DNA from: Algoriphagus ornithinivorans
GTDB lineage: Bacteria > Bacteroidota > Bacteroidia > Cytophagales > Cyclobacteriaceae
NCBI RefSeq assembly: GCF_900115305.1
Contig: NZ_FOVW01000004.1
Span: 310,001-374,000, forward strand
DNA: 64,000 bases
Direction: 5' to 3'
Of this stretch, positions 21,641-30,999 are shown in pieces. Position numbers and translations under genes: made by a program. Within the stretch, counting starts at the first letter, position 1; every line of letters starts with the position of its first letter. The notes below the pieces were generated by a model. That model ran no database searches, was not told the origin of the DNA, and was given only the letters and a program-made list of their open reading frames with translations.

Positions 21641-21985
21641 ATGGAAAGAAAATTCAACAAGCAGTCTAAACTGCACATCAAAACCGGAGACACTGTGAAA
21701 GTGATCGCAGGTGATGACAAAGGTAAAACAGGGAAAGTTCTTTCTGTAGATACTGCTAAAAGCAGAGCTTATGTAGAAGGCATCAATATCGTAACTAAAC
21801 ACGTGAAGCCTACTGCTGCTAAGCCTCAAGGTGGTATCGAGAAGAAAGAAGCTTCTGTACATATCAGTAACCTGATGCTTGTAGATCCTAAGACTGGTGA
21901 AGCTACCAGAACTGGACGCAAGGCAGGTGAAAATGGTAAATTAGTAAGATACTCTAAGAAAACAGGGGAGGTGATCAATGGCTAA
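21641..21985 (+). CDS. rplX: 50S ribosomal protein L24
   Basis: L24 starts 50S assembly. 114 residues with an N-terminal KOW motif ([20 protein letters not shown]). Its last 8 bases overlap the start of rplE, which implies translational coupling. Confidence 0.97.
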   Translation: MERKFNKQSKLHIKTGDTVKVIAGDDKGKTGKVLSVDTAKSRAYVEGINIVTKHVKPTAAKPQGGIEKKEASVHISNLMLVDPKTGEATRTGRKAGENGKLVRYSKKTGEVING

Positions 21986-22538
21986 TCCTAGAATGAAGCA
22001 AAAGTATGTGAACGATATCGTTCCTGCTTTGAAAGAAAAATTCCAGTATTCATCTGTAATGCAGGTTCCTAAATTGAGCAAAATTGTGCTTAATAAAGGT
22101 ATCGGTGCTGCAGTAGCTGATAAGAAATTGGTTGACCAAGGCGTGGAAGAACTTTCTTTGATCACAGGTCAGAGAGCAGTATCTACCAAAGCTAAAACTT
22201 CTGTTTCTAACTTTAAGCTAAGAGAAGGCATGCCTATCGGTGCTAAAGTTACTTTGAGAGGAGAGAAAATGTATGAATTCCTTGATAGATTGATGACCGT
22301 GGCACTTCCACGTGTTCGTGACTTCAAAGGAATTTCTGACAAAGGATTTGATGGAAGAGGTAATTACACCTTAGGTGTAACCGAACAAATCATCTTCCCA
22401 GAAATCTCTATCGAAAAAGTAAATAGAATTTCCGGTATGGATATCACATTTGTGACTACCGCAAATACTGACGAAGAAAGCTTAGCATTATTGAAGGCTT
22501 TCGGTATGCCGTTCGTTAATAAAAATAAAGAAGAATAA
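21978..22538 (+). CDS. rplE: 50S ribosomal protein L5
   Basis: L5 organises 5S rRNA in the central protuberance. 186 residues. The signature [14 protein letters not shown] is near residue 35, followed by [19 protein letters not shown] and [17 protein letters not shown]. The ATG at 21978 overlaps the end of rplX. Confidence 0.98.
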   Translation: MANPRMKQKYVNDIVPALKEKFQYSSVMQVPKLSKIVLNKGIGAAVADKKLVDQGVEELSLITGQRAVSTKAKTSVSNFKLREGMPIGAKVTLRGEKMYEFLDRLMTVALPRVRDFKGISDKGFDGRGNYTLGVTEQIIFPEISIEKVNRISGMDITFVTTANTDEESLALLKAFGMPFVNKNKEE

Positions 22539-22540
22539 TC

Positions 22541-22810
22541 ATGGCAAGAGAGTCAATCAAAGCTCGTGAGAGAAAAAGAGAACGTCTGGTAGCCAAGTAT
22601 GCCAAGAAAAGAGCTGAGCTGAAAGCAGCTGGCGATTATGAGGCACTTGATAAATTGCCAAAGAACGCTTCTCCGGTTAGATTACACAATAGATGTAAGT
22701 TGACCGGTCGTCCAAAAGGCTACATGAGAAAGTTTGGTATCAACAGGGTAACCTTCCGTGAAATGGCCTCAGCAGGCAAGATCCCGGGAGTGACTAAGTC
22801 CAGCTGGTAA
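22541..22810 (+). CDS. rpsN: 30S ribosomal protein S14, long zinc-free form
   Basis: S14 belongs to the 30S head. 89 residues with the signature [20 protein letters not shown] and [11 protein letters not shown] at the end. Only one Cys is present, so this is the long, zinc-independent type and not the short CxxC-CxxC type. Confidence 0.97.
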   Translation: MARESIKARERKRERLVAKYAKKRAELKAAGDYEALDKLPKNASPVRLHNRCKLTGRPKGYMRKFGINRVTFREMASAGKIPGVTKSSW

Positions 22811-22824
22811 AATAACGACAGTAG

Positions 22825-22855
22825 TTTTTATTTAAAAAATCAATTCGTAACTTTG
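22825..22855 (+). promoter_or_regulatory. Internal promoter before rpsH
   Basis: TAACTTTG at 22848-22855 is a perfect -7 element, followed by CA as at rpsL and rplC. The -33 position at the same 19-base distance reads TTTT (22825-22828), a weaker match. It lies in an 82-base gap between rpsN and rpsH, the largest gap inside this ribosomal cluster. Confidence 0.6.
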
Positions 22856-22892
22856 CACGCCCAAAACGGGTGGAGCTAGACTATATAATACC

Positions 22893-23288
22893 ATGACTGA
22901 TCCAATAGCCGATTATCTGACTAGATTGAGAAATGCCATTAAGGCTTCTCACAGAATCGTTGAGATACCTGCTTCTAATATCAAGAAGGAGATCACTAAA
23001 GTATTGCATGACAAAGGGTATATCCAGAACTATAAGTTCGAGGATAATGGACCTCAAGGCACAATCAAAATTGCTTTGAAATACAATCCAACTACCAAGA
23101 AGAACGCAATCGTGAGCCTGAAGAGAGTTAGTACGCCAGGTTTAAGAAAGTATGTAAAACATGACGAGCTACCAAGAGTCATCAATGGACTTGGTATTGC
23201 CGTTATTTCGACCTCTAAAGGGGTAATGACAGACAAAGAAGCCCGCACCGAAGGTATCGGGGGCGAAGTACTTTGCTACGTATATTAA
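22893..23288 (+). CDS. rpsH: 30S ribosomal protein S8
   Basis: S8 binds helix 21 of 16S rRNA. 131 residues. MTDPIADYLTRLRNAI opens it, and the signature GLGIAVISTSKGVMTDKEA is near the C-terminus. In E. coli S8 is the repressor of the spc operon. Here the gene follows its own likely promoter. Confidence 0.98.
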   Translation: MTDPIADYLTRLRNAIKASHRIVEIPASNIKKEITKVLHDKGYIQNYKFEDNGPQGTIKIALKYNPTTKKNAIVSLKRVSTPGLRKYVKHDELPRVINGLGIAVISTSKGVMTDKEARTEGIGGEVLCYVY

Positions 23289-23297
23289 TTTACTATC

Positions 23298-23855
23298 ATG
23301 TCAAGAATAGGTAAAAAACCAATAAATCTACCCAGCGGTGTTACTGTAGACGTGGCTACAAAAGGTGTAGTTACTGTTAAAGGTCCAAAGGGTACACTGA
23401 CTCAGGATGTGAATCCTGATATTCAGGTGACAGTGGAAAACAACCAAGTTGTTGTTTCCAGACCTACTGACTCTAAAAGACATAAGTCTATGCACGGTCT
23501 TTACAGATCTTTGATCAACAATATGGTGATCGGAGTTTCTGAAGGATTCAAGAAAGACTTGGAACTTGTAGGTGTAGGTTATAAGGCAACCAACCAAGGT
23601 CAAGTATTAGAATTGAACTTGGGATATTCTCACAACATCTTCTTTGCACTTCCTGAAAGTGTATCTGTGAAGACTGAGACTCCGAAAGGTAAAAATCCAA
23701 TCATCTCTTTGGAAGCAATTGACAAAGAACTGATCGGACAAGTAGCGGCAAAAATTAGATCTCTTCGTAAGATCGAGCCTTACAAAGGCAAAGGTGTGCG
23801 CTTCGTTGGTGAACAAATTAGACGTAAGGCTGGTAAAACTGCCGGTAAAAAATAA
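23298..23855 (+). CDS. rplF: 50S ribosomal protein L6
   Basis: L6 lies near the GTPase-associated centre. 185 residues made of two similar domains. MSRIGKKPINLPSGV starts it, and the signature PYKGKGVRFVGEQIRRKAGK ends it. Confidence 0.98.
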   Translation: MSRIGKKPINLPSGVTVDVATKGVVTVKGPKGTLTQDVNPDIQVTVENNQVVVSRPTDSKRHKSMHGLYRSLINNMVIGVSEGFKKDLELVGVGYKATNQGQVLELNLGYSHNIFFALPESVSVKTETPKGKNPIISLEAIDKELIGQVAAKIRSLRKIEPYKGKGVRFVGEQIRRKAGKTAGKK

Positions 23856-23861
23856 TAGGTT

Positions 23862-24212
23862 ATGGCATTTAATAAGAATTCCAGAAGACTTAGAATCAAG
23901 CAGGGTATCCGCAGAAAGATCTCCGGTACCGATTCCAGACCACGTTTATCAGTATTCAAAAGTAATACTGGTATCTACGCGCAATTGGTGGATGACCTTA
24001 AAGGTCGTACTTTGGCACAGGCTTCCTCTAAGGAGTTGGGCGCTAAAGAAAACACCAATGTATCAATCGCTTCGGAGGTTGGTAAAAAACTCGCTGAGAG
24101 AGCCGTTGCTAATGGTGTTAGCGAAGTAGTATTTGACAGAAATGGCTACTTGTATCACGGAAAAGTGAAAGCTTTGGCAGATGGTGCCAGAGAGGGAGGC
24201 CTTAAATTTTAA
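23862..24212 (+). CDS. rplR: 50S ribosomal protein L18
   Basis: L18 binds 5S rRNA with L5. 116 residues: basic N-terminus, [20 protein letters not shown], and the C-terminal [20 protein letters not shown] followed by AREGGLKF. It starts 6 bases after rplF. Confidence 0.98.
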   Translation: MAFNKNSRRLRIKQGIRRKISGTDSRPRLSVFKSNTGIYAQLVDDLKGRTLAQASSKELGAKENTNVSIASEVGKKLAERAVANGVSEVVFDRNGYLYHGKVKALADGAREGGLKF

Positions 24213-24217
24213 TTATT

Positions 24218-24736
24218 ATGTCTCAACTGAAAAAGAAGCCCATTAGGGCCACAGATACAGATTTAAAAGAAAAAGTAGTAGCGATCAACCGAGTAGCCAA
24301 AGTGGTAAAAGGTGGTAGAAGATTCTCTTTTTCTGCAATCGTAGTAGTCGGAGATGGCAATGGTGTTGTAGGTTATGGTTTGGGTAAAGCCAACGAAGTA
24401 ACTGATGCAATCACTAAAGGCATCGAGGACGCAAAGAAAAACTTGGTAAAAGTACCGGTTTTGAAAGGTACTATTCCGCATGAGCAGATTGGTAAGTTTG
24501 GTGGAGGTTTTGTCCTTATCAAACCAGCTGCTGCAGGTACTGGTGTAATCGCCGGTGGTGCGATGCGTGCCGTATTGGAATCTGCAGGTGTAACTGACGT
24601 ATTGGCTAAGTCCAAAGGTTCTTCCAACCCACACAACGTGGTGAAAGCAACCATCGATGCGTTGATGCAACTGAGAGATGCTATCTCTGTGTCACAACAG
24701 AGAGGTGTGAAAATGTCTAAAGTTTTTAATGGATAA
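24218..24736 (+). CDS. rpsE: 30S ribosomal protein S5
   Basis: S5 contributes to decoding fidelity and mRNA unwinding. 172 residues. The dsRBD-like signature is [20 protein letters not shown] near residue 28. The C-terminal domain has [20 protein letters not shown] and [10 protein letters not shown]. Confidence 0.98.
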   Translation: MSQLKKKPIRATDTDLKEKVVAINRVAKVVKGGRRFSFSAIVVVGDGNGVVGYGLGKANEVTDAITKGIEDAKKNLVKVPVLKGTIPHEQIGKFGGGFVLIKPAAAGTGVIAGGAMRAVLESAGVTDVLAKSKGSSNPHNVVKATIDALMQLRDAISVSQQRGVKMSKVFNG

Positions 24737-24741
24737 TCATC

Positions 24742-24921
24742 ATGGCTAAGATCAAAATCACACAAACGAAATCTGTTATTGACAGACCAAAAGATCAAAA
24801 AGCTACCATTACTGCTTTAGGTCTAGGCAAAATCAACAAATCTGTTGAAGTAGAAAATACTCCACAGATTGCCGGTATGGTCAAGAAAGTTAATCACCTT
24901 GTAAAAGTGGAGGAAGCTTAA
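24742..24921 (+). CDS. rpmD: 50S ribosomal protein L30
   Basis: A 59-residue protein beginning [16 protein letters not shown] and containing [20 protein letters not shown], the L30 signature. It fills the gap between rpsE and rplO, its standard position. ATG 24742 follows the rpsE stop by 5 bases, and its stop is 2 bases before rplO. Confidence 0.96.
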   Translation: MAKIKITQTKSVIDRPKDQKATITALGLGKINKSVEVENTPQIAGMVKKVNHLVKVEEA

Positions 24922-24923
24922 TT

Positions 24924-25370
24924 ATGAAACTGCATACATTACAACCAGCCGAAGGATCAACCAAAAATCGTAAGAGAATTGGTAGAGGTACTGGATCCGG
25001 TAGAGGGGGAACTTCTACAAGAGGTCATAAAGGTGCAAAATCAAGATCCGGTTATAAGACTAAATTGGGCTTTGAAGGTGGTCAAATGCCACTTCAAAGA
25101 AGAGTTCCTAAATTTGGTTTCAAAAGCTTGAACAGAGTTGAGTTCAAACCGGTAAATTTGGATACCTTGCAAAGCCTTGCAACGACCTACAATCTTGAAT
25201 CAATCGACATGGATACAATGGTGTCTCACGGCATCGCTTCCAAAAACGACAAAATCAAGATTTTGGGCGGAGGTGAATTGAGTTCCAAAGTATCAGTAAC
25301 TGCTCATAGCTTCTCTGCCAGCGCTGTAGCTGCCATTGAAAAAGCGGGTGGTTCAGTAAACAAGATTTAA
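24924..25370 (+). CDS. rplO: 50S ribosomal protein L15
   Basis: L15 is a late 50S assembly protein. 148 residues with the Gly/Arg-rich N-terminus (RIGRGTGSGRGGTSTRGHKG) and GFEGGQMPLQRRVPKFGF. The C-terminal signature runs IKILGGGELSSKVSVTAHSF. It is followed by secY after 4 bases. Confidence 0.98.
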   Translation: MKLHTLQPAEGSTKNRKRIGRGTGSGRGGTSTRGHKGAKSRSGYKTKLGFEGGQMPLQRRVPKFGFKSLNRVEFKPVNLDTLQSLATTYNLESIDMDTMVSHGIASKNDKIKILGGGELSSKVSVTAHSFSASAVAAIEKAGGSVNKI

Positions 25371-25374
25371 TTAA

Positions 25375-26694
25375 ATGAAAAAGTTTATTTCGACAGTTAA
25401 GAACATTTTCTCTATCGAAGACCTACGAGTGAGAATCTTGAATACGATCGGTTTTCTGATCATTTTCAGATTGGGTTCTTTTATCGTACTTCCTGGAGTT
25501 GATCCTTCCAAATTAGGAGGACCTCAAGAAGGGATATTTGGTCTGATAGATACATTCCTTGGTGGTGCGTTCAGTAATGCCTCCATCTTTGGACTGGGTA
25601 TTATGCCTTACATTTCTGCTTCCATTGTGTTGCAGCTGTTGACTGTCGGAGTACCCTACTTTCAAAAAATGCAAAAAGAGGGTGAATCTGGAAGAAAAAG
25701 AATTAATCAGATCACTCGAGTTCTCACCATTCTGATTACAATCGCCCAAGGTATAGGCTACGTTACAGCCACTATATTGCCTACCGGCGCAGTGATGGTA
25801 AGTACTTCCCTGTTCATGTTTAGCTCTCTTGTGTTGCTTTCCGCTGGAACTATGTTCTGTATGTGGTTAGGTGAAAAAATTACAGAGAAAGGTATCGGAA
25901 ACGGTATCTCAATGTTGATCATGATTGGTATTATTTCTCGATTCCCTGGAGCATTAATTGCTGAAGGTGTGGAGAAAGGATCTTCAGGTCTTTTGCTTTT
26001 ATTAATTGAGGCGGGTGTTTTATTCTTCGTAGTAGTTGGGGTGATCGCCTTGACAGAAGCTACAAGAAGAATTCCGGTTCAATATGCCAAGCAAGTTGTA
26101 GGCGGTAAGGTTTATGGAGGTCAGCGCCAATACATTCCTATTAAAGTGAATGCATCTGGTGTAATGCCTATCATCTTTGCTCAGTCTTTGATGTTTGTTC
26201 CAGCTTTGATTGCTCAGATCTGGGCAGGAGAAAGTGATATTGCTAACTATATCGGAACGACCTTCTCTGACTTCACTTCTTGGCAGTATAACTTGCTCTT
26301 TGCAGTATTGATCATTGTATTCACTTTCTTCTACACTGCCATCACGGTTAATCCTGAGCAGATAGCAGAAGATATGAAGAGAAATGGTGGGTTTGTACCG
26401 GGTATTAAGCCTGGAGCCCCTACCTCTGAGTTTATAGATGGAATCATTTCCAAAATCACATTGCCAGGTTCTATCCTTTTGGCAGCTGTAGCGATTCTTC
26501 CTGCCTTGGCTATAATTGCTGGTGTTGGTGGAGAGTTTGCTCAGTTCTATGGAGGTACTTCCTTGCTGATTATGGTGGGTGTTATCATGGATACACTTCG
26601 TCAGATAGAAAGTTATCTATTGATGAGACATTACGAGGGAATGATGAAGTCTGGTAATATGAAGAATAATCCTTCTAATTACCAAGTAGCTTAA
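25375..26694 (+). CDS. secY: Preprotein translocase subunit SecY
   Basis: SecY is the channel of the Sec translocon in the inner membrane. 439 residues with ten predicted membrane segments. The first-signature region is GIMPYISASIVLQLL (about 80-94); the plug and cytosolic loops follow (GEKITEKGIGNGISMLI; NPEQIAEDMKRNGGFVPGI). It is encoded in the spc cluster as usual. No adk follows it; map does. Confidence 0.98.
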   Translation: MKKFISTVKNIFSIEDLRVRILNTIGFLIIFRLGSFIVLPGVDPSKLGGPQEGIFGLIDTFLGGAFSNASIFGLGIMPYISASIVLQLLTVGVPYFQKMQKEGESGRKRINQITRVLTILITIAQGIGYVTATILPTGAVMVSTSLFMFSSLVLLSAGTMFCMWLGEKITEKGIGNGISMLIMIGIISRFPGALIAEGVEKGSSGLLLLLIEAGVLFFVVVGVIALTEATRRIPVQYAKQVVGGKVYGGQRQYIPIKVNASGVMPIIFAQSLMFVPALIAQIWAGESDIANYIGTTFSDFTSWQYNLLFAVLIIVFTFFYTAITVNPEQIAEDMKRNGGFVPGIKPGAPTSEFIDGIISKITLPGSILLAAVAILPALAIIAGVGGEFAQFYGGTSLLIMVGVIMDTLRQIESYLLMRHYEGMMKSGNMKNNPSNYQVA

Positions 26695-26695
26695 G

Positions 26696-27469
26696 ATGAT
26701 TCATTACAAAACCTCAGAGGAGGTTCAAAAGATTAAAGAAAGTGCAGATATTTTGGCGAAAGCCCACGGGGAAGTAGCCAAACATATCAAGGTAGGGGAA
26801 AAGACCTCTCACCTAGATAAAATTGCTGAGGAGTTTATTCGGGATCACGGTGCAGTTCCTTCATTTAAGGGCTACAACGGTTTTCCCGCATCACTCTGTA
26901 TTTCTGTGAACGAAGTTGTTGTTCACGGTTTTCCCAGCGAATATGAATTGAAAGATGGCGATATAATCTCAGTAGATTGTGGAGTCTTTCACCAAGGTTT
27001 TCATAGCGATTCCGCTTATACTTACCCTGTCGGTGAAGTTTCCACTCCTGTTCTGAATTTACTTAGAGCCACTAAAGATTCACTTTACTTGGGAATCGAA
27101 CAGGCAATTTTTGGTAACCGTATTGGGGATATTGGCAATGCCATTCAAAAATTTGTTGAAGCCAAAGGCTATACAGTTGTAAGAGAACTTGTAGGCCATG
27201 GACTTGGTAAAAATTTGCATGAGGCACCAGAAGTACCCAATTATGGTAAAAGGGGGAGCGGTCCTCTGTTAAAAGCAGGGATGGTAATTGCGATTGAGCC
27301 CATGGTAAATCTTGGATCTAGAAATATTGTCCAAGAGGCTGATGGATGGACAATCCGGACTTCGGATAGAAAACCATCTGCACATTATGAGCATACAGTA
27401 GCGATTTTCGAAGATAGAACTGAGGTCTTAACGACCCATAAATACATAGAAGAGAATTTTAAATTCTAA
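26696..27469 (+). CDS. map: Type I methionine aminopeptidase
   Basis: This enzyme removes the initiator Met from nascent proteins. 257 residues with the pita-bread fold. All five metal ligands are visible: Asp in SVDCGV, Asp in FHSDSA, His in [11 protein letters not shown], Glu in AIEPMVN and Glu in [14 protein letters not shown]. It starts 1 base after the secY stop and ends 1 base before infA. Confidence 0.97.
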   Translation: MIHYKTSEEVQKIKESADILAKAHGEVAKHIKVGEKTSHLDKIAEEFIRDHGAVPSFKGYNGFPASLCISVNEVVVHGFPSEYELKDGDIISVDCGVFHQGFHSDSAYTYPVGEVSTPVLNLLRATKDSLYLGIEQAIFGNRIGDIGNAIQKFVEAKGYTVVRELVGHGLGKNLHEAPEVPNYGKRGSGPLLKAGMVIAIEPMVNLGSRNIVQEADGWTIRTSDRKPSAHYEHTVAIFEDRTEVLTTHKYIEENFKF

Positions 27470-27470
27470 T

Positions 27471-27689
27471 ATGGCAAAACAGACATCAATAGAGCAAGAC
27501 GGAACAATCATCGAAGCTTTATCCAATGCAATGTTCAAAGTCGAGTTGGAAAACGGCCACCAGTTGATTGCGCATATTTCCGGCAAGATGAGGATGAATT
27601 ACATTAAAATCCTACCTGGAGATCGTGTCAAATTAGAACTTTCTCCATATGATTTATCTAAAGGTAGAATAGTATATCGATATAAATAA
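27471..27689 (+). CDS. infA: Translation initiation factor IF-1
   Basis: IF-1 binds the 30S A site during initiation. 72 residues, a single S1-type OB fold with [34 protein letters not shown] and [17 protein letters not shown]. The length is that of the family. Confidence 0.98.
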   Translation: MAKQTSIEQDGTIIEALSNAMFKVELENGHQLIAHISGKMRMNYIKILPGDRVKLELSPYDLSKGRIVYRYK

Positions 27690-27695
27690 ACTGAT

Positions 27696-27770
27696 ATGAA
27701 ATCGAGCAAGTCGGATTTCTTTATTAAAGATGATCCACTGACCAGCGAGATAACATATGGCCGACAATAA
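27696..27770 (+). other. Possible 24-codon reading frame between infA and rpmJ
   Basis: An ATG 6 bases after infA opens a 24-codon frame (start MKSSKSDFFIKDDPL, stop TAA at 27768) that fills most of the 93-base infA-rpmJ gap. I recognise no family. It could be a leader peptide, chance, or untranslated spacer. Confidence 0.2.
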
Positions 27771-27782
27771 AATTATACTCAT

Positions 27783-27899
27783 ATGAAAGTTAAAGCATCT
27801 ATCAAAAAGAGAAGCGTTGACTGTAAGTTGATCCGAAGAAATGGGAAACTTTATGTCATCAATAAGAAGAATCCTAAGTTTAAACAAAGACAAGGTTAA
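27783..27899 (+). CDS. rpmJ: 50S ribosomal protein L36, Cys-depleted form
   Basis: A 38-residue protein beginning [20 protein letters not shown] and ending NPKFKQRQG, the typical L36 frame. Most L36 proteins bind zinc through three Cys and one His; here only one Cys remains, so this is the zinc-free type. It ends 2 bases before rpsM. Confidence 0.95.
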   Translation: MKVKASIKKRSVDCKLIRRNGKLYVINKKNPKFKQRQG

Positions 27900-27901
27900 T
27901 C

Positions 27902-28279
27902 ATGGCTAGAATTGCAGGTGTAGATATACCAGACAATAAGCGCGGGGAAGTAGGTCTTACCTACATCTTCGGAATCGGAAGAAGCTCCGCCAGAGCTATC
28001 CTGAGCAAAGCCGGTATCTCTTTCGACAAGAAAGCAGGTGAGTGGAATGATGACGAATCTACCGCTATCCGTAATATCATTGCCGAAGAATTCAGAACCG
28101 AAGGTGTTTTGAAATCAGAGATCCAATTGAACATCAAGCGACTAATGGATATTGGTTGTTATAGAGGTTTGAGACACAGAAAAGGACTTCCGGTGCGTGG
28201 TCAAAAGACTAAAAACAACGCCAGAACAAGGAAGGGTAAGAGAAAGACTGTTGCTAACAAGAAGAAGGCAACTAAATAA
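27902..28279 (+). CDS. rpsM: 30S ribosomal protein S13
   Basis: S13 makes bridges to the 50S subunit and contacts P-site tRNA. 125 residues. [20 protein letters not shown] begins it. The C-terminal signature is [20 protein letters not shown], followed by a basic tail. Confidence 0.98.
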   Translation: MARIAGVDIPDNKRGEVGLTYIFGIGRSSARAILSKAGISFDKKAGEWNDDESTAIRNIIAEEFRTEGVLKSEIQLNIKRLMDIGCYRGLRHRKGLPVRGQKTKNNARTRKGKRKTVANKKKATK

Positions 28280-28294
28280 AACCTGATTTAGATT

Positions 28295-28693
28295 ATGGCT
28301 CAGAAAAGAAACGATAAAGCAAAAGGTAAAAAAAGAGTAGTAAAGGTAGAAGCTGTAGGTCAGGCGCATATCAAAGCCTCCTTCAACAATATCATCATCT
28401 CTATTACCAATAATGCAGGACAAGTAATCTCTTGGGCTTCTGCCGGTAAAATGGGTTTCAGAGGTTCTAAGAAAAATACTCCTTACGCTGCGCAAATGGC
28501 CGCTCAAAACTGCGGTCAGGTTGCTTACGACTTAGGTTTGAGAAAAATCGAAGTATTCGTAAAAGGTCCAGGTGCTGGTCGAGAATCCGCGATCAGAACA
28601 TTGCAAAATGTAGGTTTGGATGTGACTACTATCATCGATGTGACTCCAATGCCACACAATGGATGTCGTCCACCTAAGCGTAGAAGAGTTTAA
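28295..28693 (+). CDS. rpsK: 30S ribosomal protein S11
   Basis: S11 lines the mRNA exit path on the platform. 132 residues. [20 protein letters not shown] and the C-terminal signature [18 protein letters not shown] identify it. Confidence 0.98.
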   Translation: MAQKRNDKAKGKKRVVKVEAVGQAHIKASFNNIIISITNNAGQVISWASAGKMGFRGSKKNTPYAAQMAAQNCGQVAYDLGLRKIEVFVKGPGAGRESAIRTLQNVGLDVTTIIDVTPMPHNGCRPPKRRRV

Positions 28694-28710
28694 TTATAAA
28701 ATTGTAAGAA

Positions 28711-29316
28711 ATGGCTAGATATACAGGTCCTAAAGCAAAGATCGCCCGAAAGTTTGGCGAGCCTATCGAAGGGCATAGCAAAGCGCTTCAAAAGAAAAAC
28801 TATCCTCCAGGACAGCATGGTCGTGGAAGAAGAAAGAAGCAGTCAGAATATGCTATCCAGCTTGCTGAGAAGCAAAAAGCAAAATACATCTACGGTGTAT
28901 TGGAAAGACAGTTCGCTAAAATGTTTGATATCGCTTCTAGAAAGCAGGGTATCACAGGTGAAAACTTGCTTCAGCTTTTGGAAGCTAGATTGGATAACAC
29001 CGTTTATAGAATGGGAATCTCCCCAACTAGAAGAGGTGCAAGACAATTGGTTTCTCACAAGCATATTCTAGTAAACGGTGAAGTAGTGAACATTCCTTCT
29101 TACTCATTGAAGCCAGGAGATGTGGTTTCTGTAAGAGAACGTTCCAAGTCTTTGGAGGCTATTACCAATAGCTTAGCTGGTAGAGGTGCAAACAAGTATT
29201 CCTGGTTAGAGTGGGATAGCGCTTCTTTGTCCGGCAAATTCGTCAGTGTGCCTTCTAGAGATGATATTCCAGAAAATATCAAGGAGCAGCTCATCGTCGA
29301 ACTTTACTCTAAGTAA
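28711..29316 (+). CDS. rpsD: 30S ribosomal protein S4
   Basis: S4 begins 30S body assembly. 201 residues. The S4 RNA-binding domain is at about 92-155 ([31 protein letters not shown]). No zinc-binding Cys cluster is present at the N-terminus. In E. coli S4 represses the alpha operon. Confidence 0.98.
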   Translation: MARYTGPKAKIARKFGEPIEGHSKALQKKNYPPGQHGRGRRKKQSEYAIQLAEKQKAKYIYGVLERQFAKMFDIASRKQGITGENLLQLLEARLDNTVYRMGISPTRRGARQLVSHKHILVNGEVVNIPSYSLKPGDVVSVRERSKSLEAITNSLAGRGANKYSWLEWDSASLSGKFVSVPSRDDIPENIKEQLIVELYSK

Positions 29317-29355
29317 TATTTACTATTTTCAGCTTTTAAAAAAAGAACAAGATAT

Positions 29356-30345
29356 ATGTCCATACTAGCATTTCAAATGCCCGAAAAAGTGGTAATGGAA
29401 AAAGCCGATGACTTCCATGGCTTGTTTACTTTCAAACCACTGGAAAAAGGCTATGGAGTTACCATCGGTAACGCCCTAAGAAGAATTTTGCTTTCTTCGT
29501 TGGAGGGTTATGCCATCACTTCCATCAAGATTCCTGGAGTGGTGCATGAGTTTTCCACCATCGATGGTGTAGTGGAGGATGTGACCGACATTATTTTGAA
29601 CCTGAAGCAGGTACGTTTCAAGAAAGTGCATGAAGCATTTGACGGAAAAATCACTGTTGAAGTAAAAAATCAGTCTGTCTTCACTGCAGGGGACATTGCG
29701 AAGTTCACTTCTTCCTTCGAGGTATTGAATCCGGATTTGGTTATTTGCCACATCGATGAGTCCAAAACTTTCGAGATCGAATTGAATGTCGAAAAAGGAA
29801 GAGGCTACTTACCAGCTGAAGAATCCAAACCAAAAGAGCAGGTATTCGGGCAAATTGCCATCGACGCCATCTTTACACCAATCAAAAATGTAAAGTACAG
29901 CGTAGAAAATACCCGTGTGGAGCAAAAGACTGACTTCGAAAAATTGATCCTTGAAGTTTCAACTGATGGTTCTATCCATCCTGAGAAAGCACTTCAGGAA
30001 TCTGCTAAAATTTTGATTCAGCACTTTATGCTATTCTCTGATCAGACTATGGTTCTTGACTCTACTGGAGTTGCGGAGCCAGAGCCAATCGATGAAGAGT
30101 TCCTTCACATGAGAAAGCTTTTGAAGACTTCTCTAAGCGATCTAGACCTTTCTGTTCGTGCTTTCAACTGTTTGAAAGCTGCTGACGTGAAGACCTTGGG
30201 AGATCTTGCCAAGTTAGAAATTTCTGATATGATGAAATTCAGAAACTTCGGTAAGAAGTCTCTTGCTGAATTGGAGCAGTTGATTCAGGAAAAAGGCTTG
30301 ACCTTTGGAATGGATATTTCAAAGTATAAACTTGATGAAGAATAA
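29356..30345 (+). CDS. rpoA: DNA-directed RNA polymerase subunit alpha
   Basis: Alpha dimerises to start RNA polymerase assembly, and its C-terminal domain contacts UP elements and activators. 329 residues. The N-terminal domain has [20 protein letters not shown]. The C-terminal domain (about 250-320) has [20 protein letters not shown] and [16 protein letters not shown]. Confidence 0.99.
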   Translation: MSILAFQMPEKVVMEKADDFHGLFTFKPLEKGYGVTIGNALRRILLSSLEGYAITSIKIPGVVHEFSTIDGVVEDVTDIILNLKQVRFKKVHEAFDGKITVEVKNQSVFTAGDIAKFTSSFEVLNPDLVICHIDESKTFEIELNVEKGRGYLPAEESKPKEQVFGQIAIDAIFTPIKNVKYSVENTRVEQKTDFEKLILEVSTDGSIHPEKALQESAKILIQHFMLFSDQTMVLDSTGVAEPEPIDEEFLHMRKLLKTSLSDLDLSVRAFNCLKAADVKTLGDLAKLEISDMMKFRNFGKKSLAELEQLIQEKGLTFGMDISKYKLDEE

Positions 30346-30350
30346 ATAAA

Positions 30351-30884
30351 ATGAGACACGGTAAGAAATTTAACCACCTTGGAAGGAAGGCTGCTCACAG
30401 GAAATCAATGCTTTCCAACATGGCAACTTCGCTGATTCTTCACAAGCGTATCTCAACCACGCTTGCCAAGGCAAAAGAATTGAAGAAATATGTGGAGCCT
30501 TTGATCACTAGAGCAAAGGAAGATACCACTCACAACAGACGTATGGCTTTCTCTTACTTGAAAAACAAAGAAGCTATCATTGCTTTGTTTGGTGAAGTAA
30601 TCGCGAAAGTTGGTACTCGTCCAGGAGGATACACTCGTATCATCAAAACTGGTTTCAGATTGGGTGATAACGCTGAAATGTGTATCATCGAATTGGTTGA
30701 CTTCAACGAATTGATGTTGAAAGATGCGAAGCCTGCTAAGAAAACTACTAGAAGATCTAGAAGAGGTTCTAGCAAGCCTGCTGAAACTACTGCTGCTGCA
30801 CCTGCTGCTGAAGCAAAAACTGAAGAGCCTAAGGCTTCAGAAGCTTCTTCTGATTCAACTGATGCTGACACAGAAGAAAAGTAA
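30351..30884 (+). CDS. rplQ: 50S ribosomal protein L17 with acidic C-terminal tail
   Basis: L17 lies near the tunnel exit. Residues 1-120 are the conserved domain ([40 protein letters not shown]). The remaining ~55 residues are a low-complexity tail, first basic ([12 protein letters not shown]), then rich in Ala, Glu and Ser. Such tails are known in Bacteroidota L17. Last gene of the ribosomal cluster. Confidence 0.97.
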   Translation: MRHGKKFNHLGRKAAHRKSMLSNMATSLILHKRISTTLAKAKELKKYVEPLITRAKEDTTHNRRMAFSYLKNKEAIIALFGEVIAKVGTRPGGYTRIIKTGFRLGDNAEMCIIELVDFNELMLKDAKPAKKTTRRSRRGSSKPAETTAAAPAAEAKTEEPKASEASSDSTDADTEEK

Positions 30885-30908
30885 ATTGATATTCAATTTA
30901 AAATATAG

Positions 30909-30940
30909 AAAGGATTGGACTCTCGTTCAATCCTTTTTTT
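30909..30940 (+). terminator. Rho-independent terminator after rplQ
   Basis: AAAGGATTG (30909-30917) pairs with CAATCCTTT (30928-30936), with two further pairs (one G-T) towards the loop, then a T tract to 30940. It closes the rplC-rplQ transcript. Confidence 0.88.
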
Positions 30941-30975
30941 ATACCCATACATTCCTCCTCCTTGCAAGAAATCTT

Positions 30976-30983
30976 TAACTTTG
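30976..30983 (+). promoter_or_regulatory. -7 element for carA
   Basis: TAACTTTG matches the Bacteroidota -7 consensus. No good TTTG was found at the expected -33 distance. The predicted start is near 30990, giving a leader of only about 10 bases before the carA ATG at 31000. Confidence 0.5.
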
Positions 30984-30999
30984 GGCAACTTTCTCAAAC

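Noticed and set aside
27654..27893. 79-codon - strand frame over rpmJ
   Set aside because: It covers the well-identified rpmJ and has no independent support.
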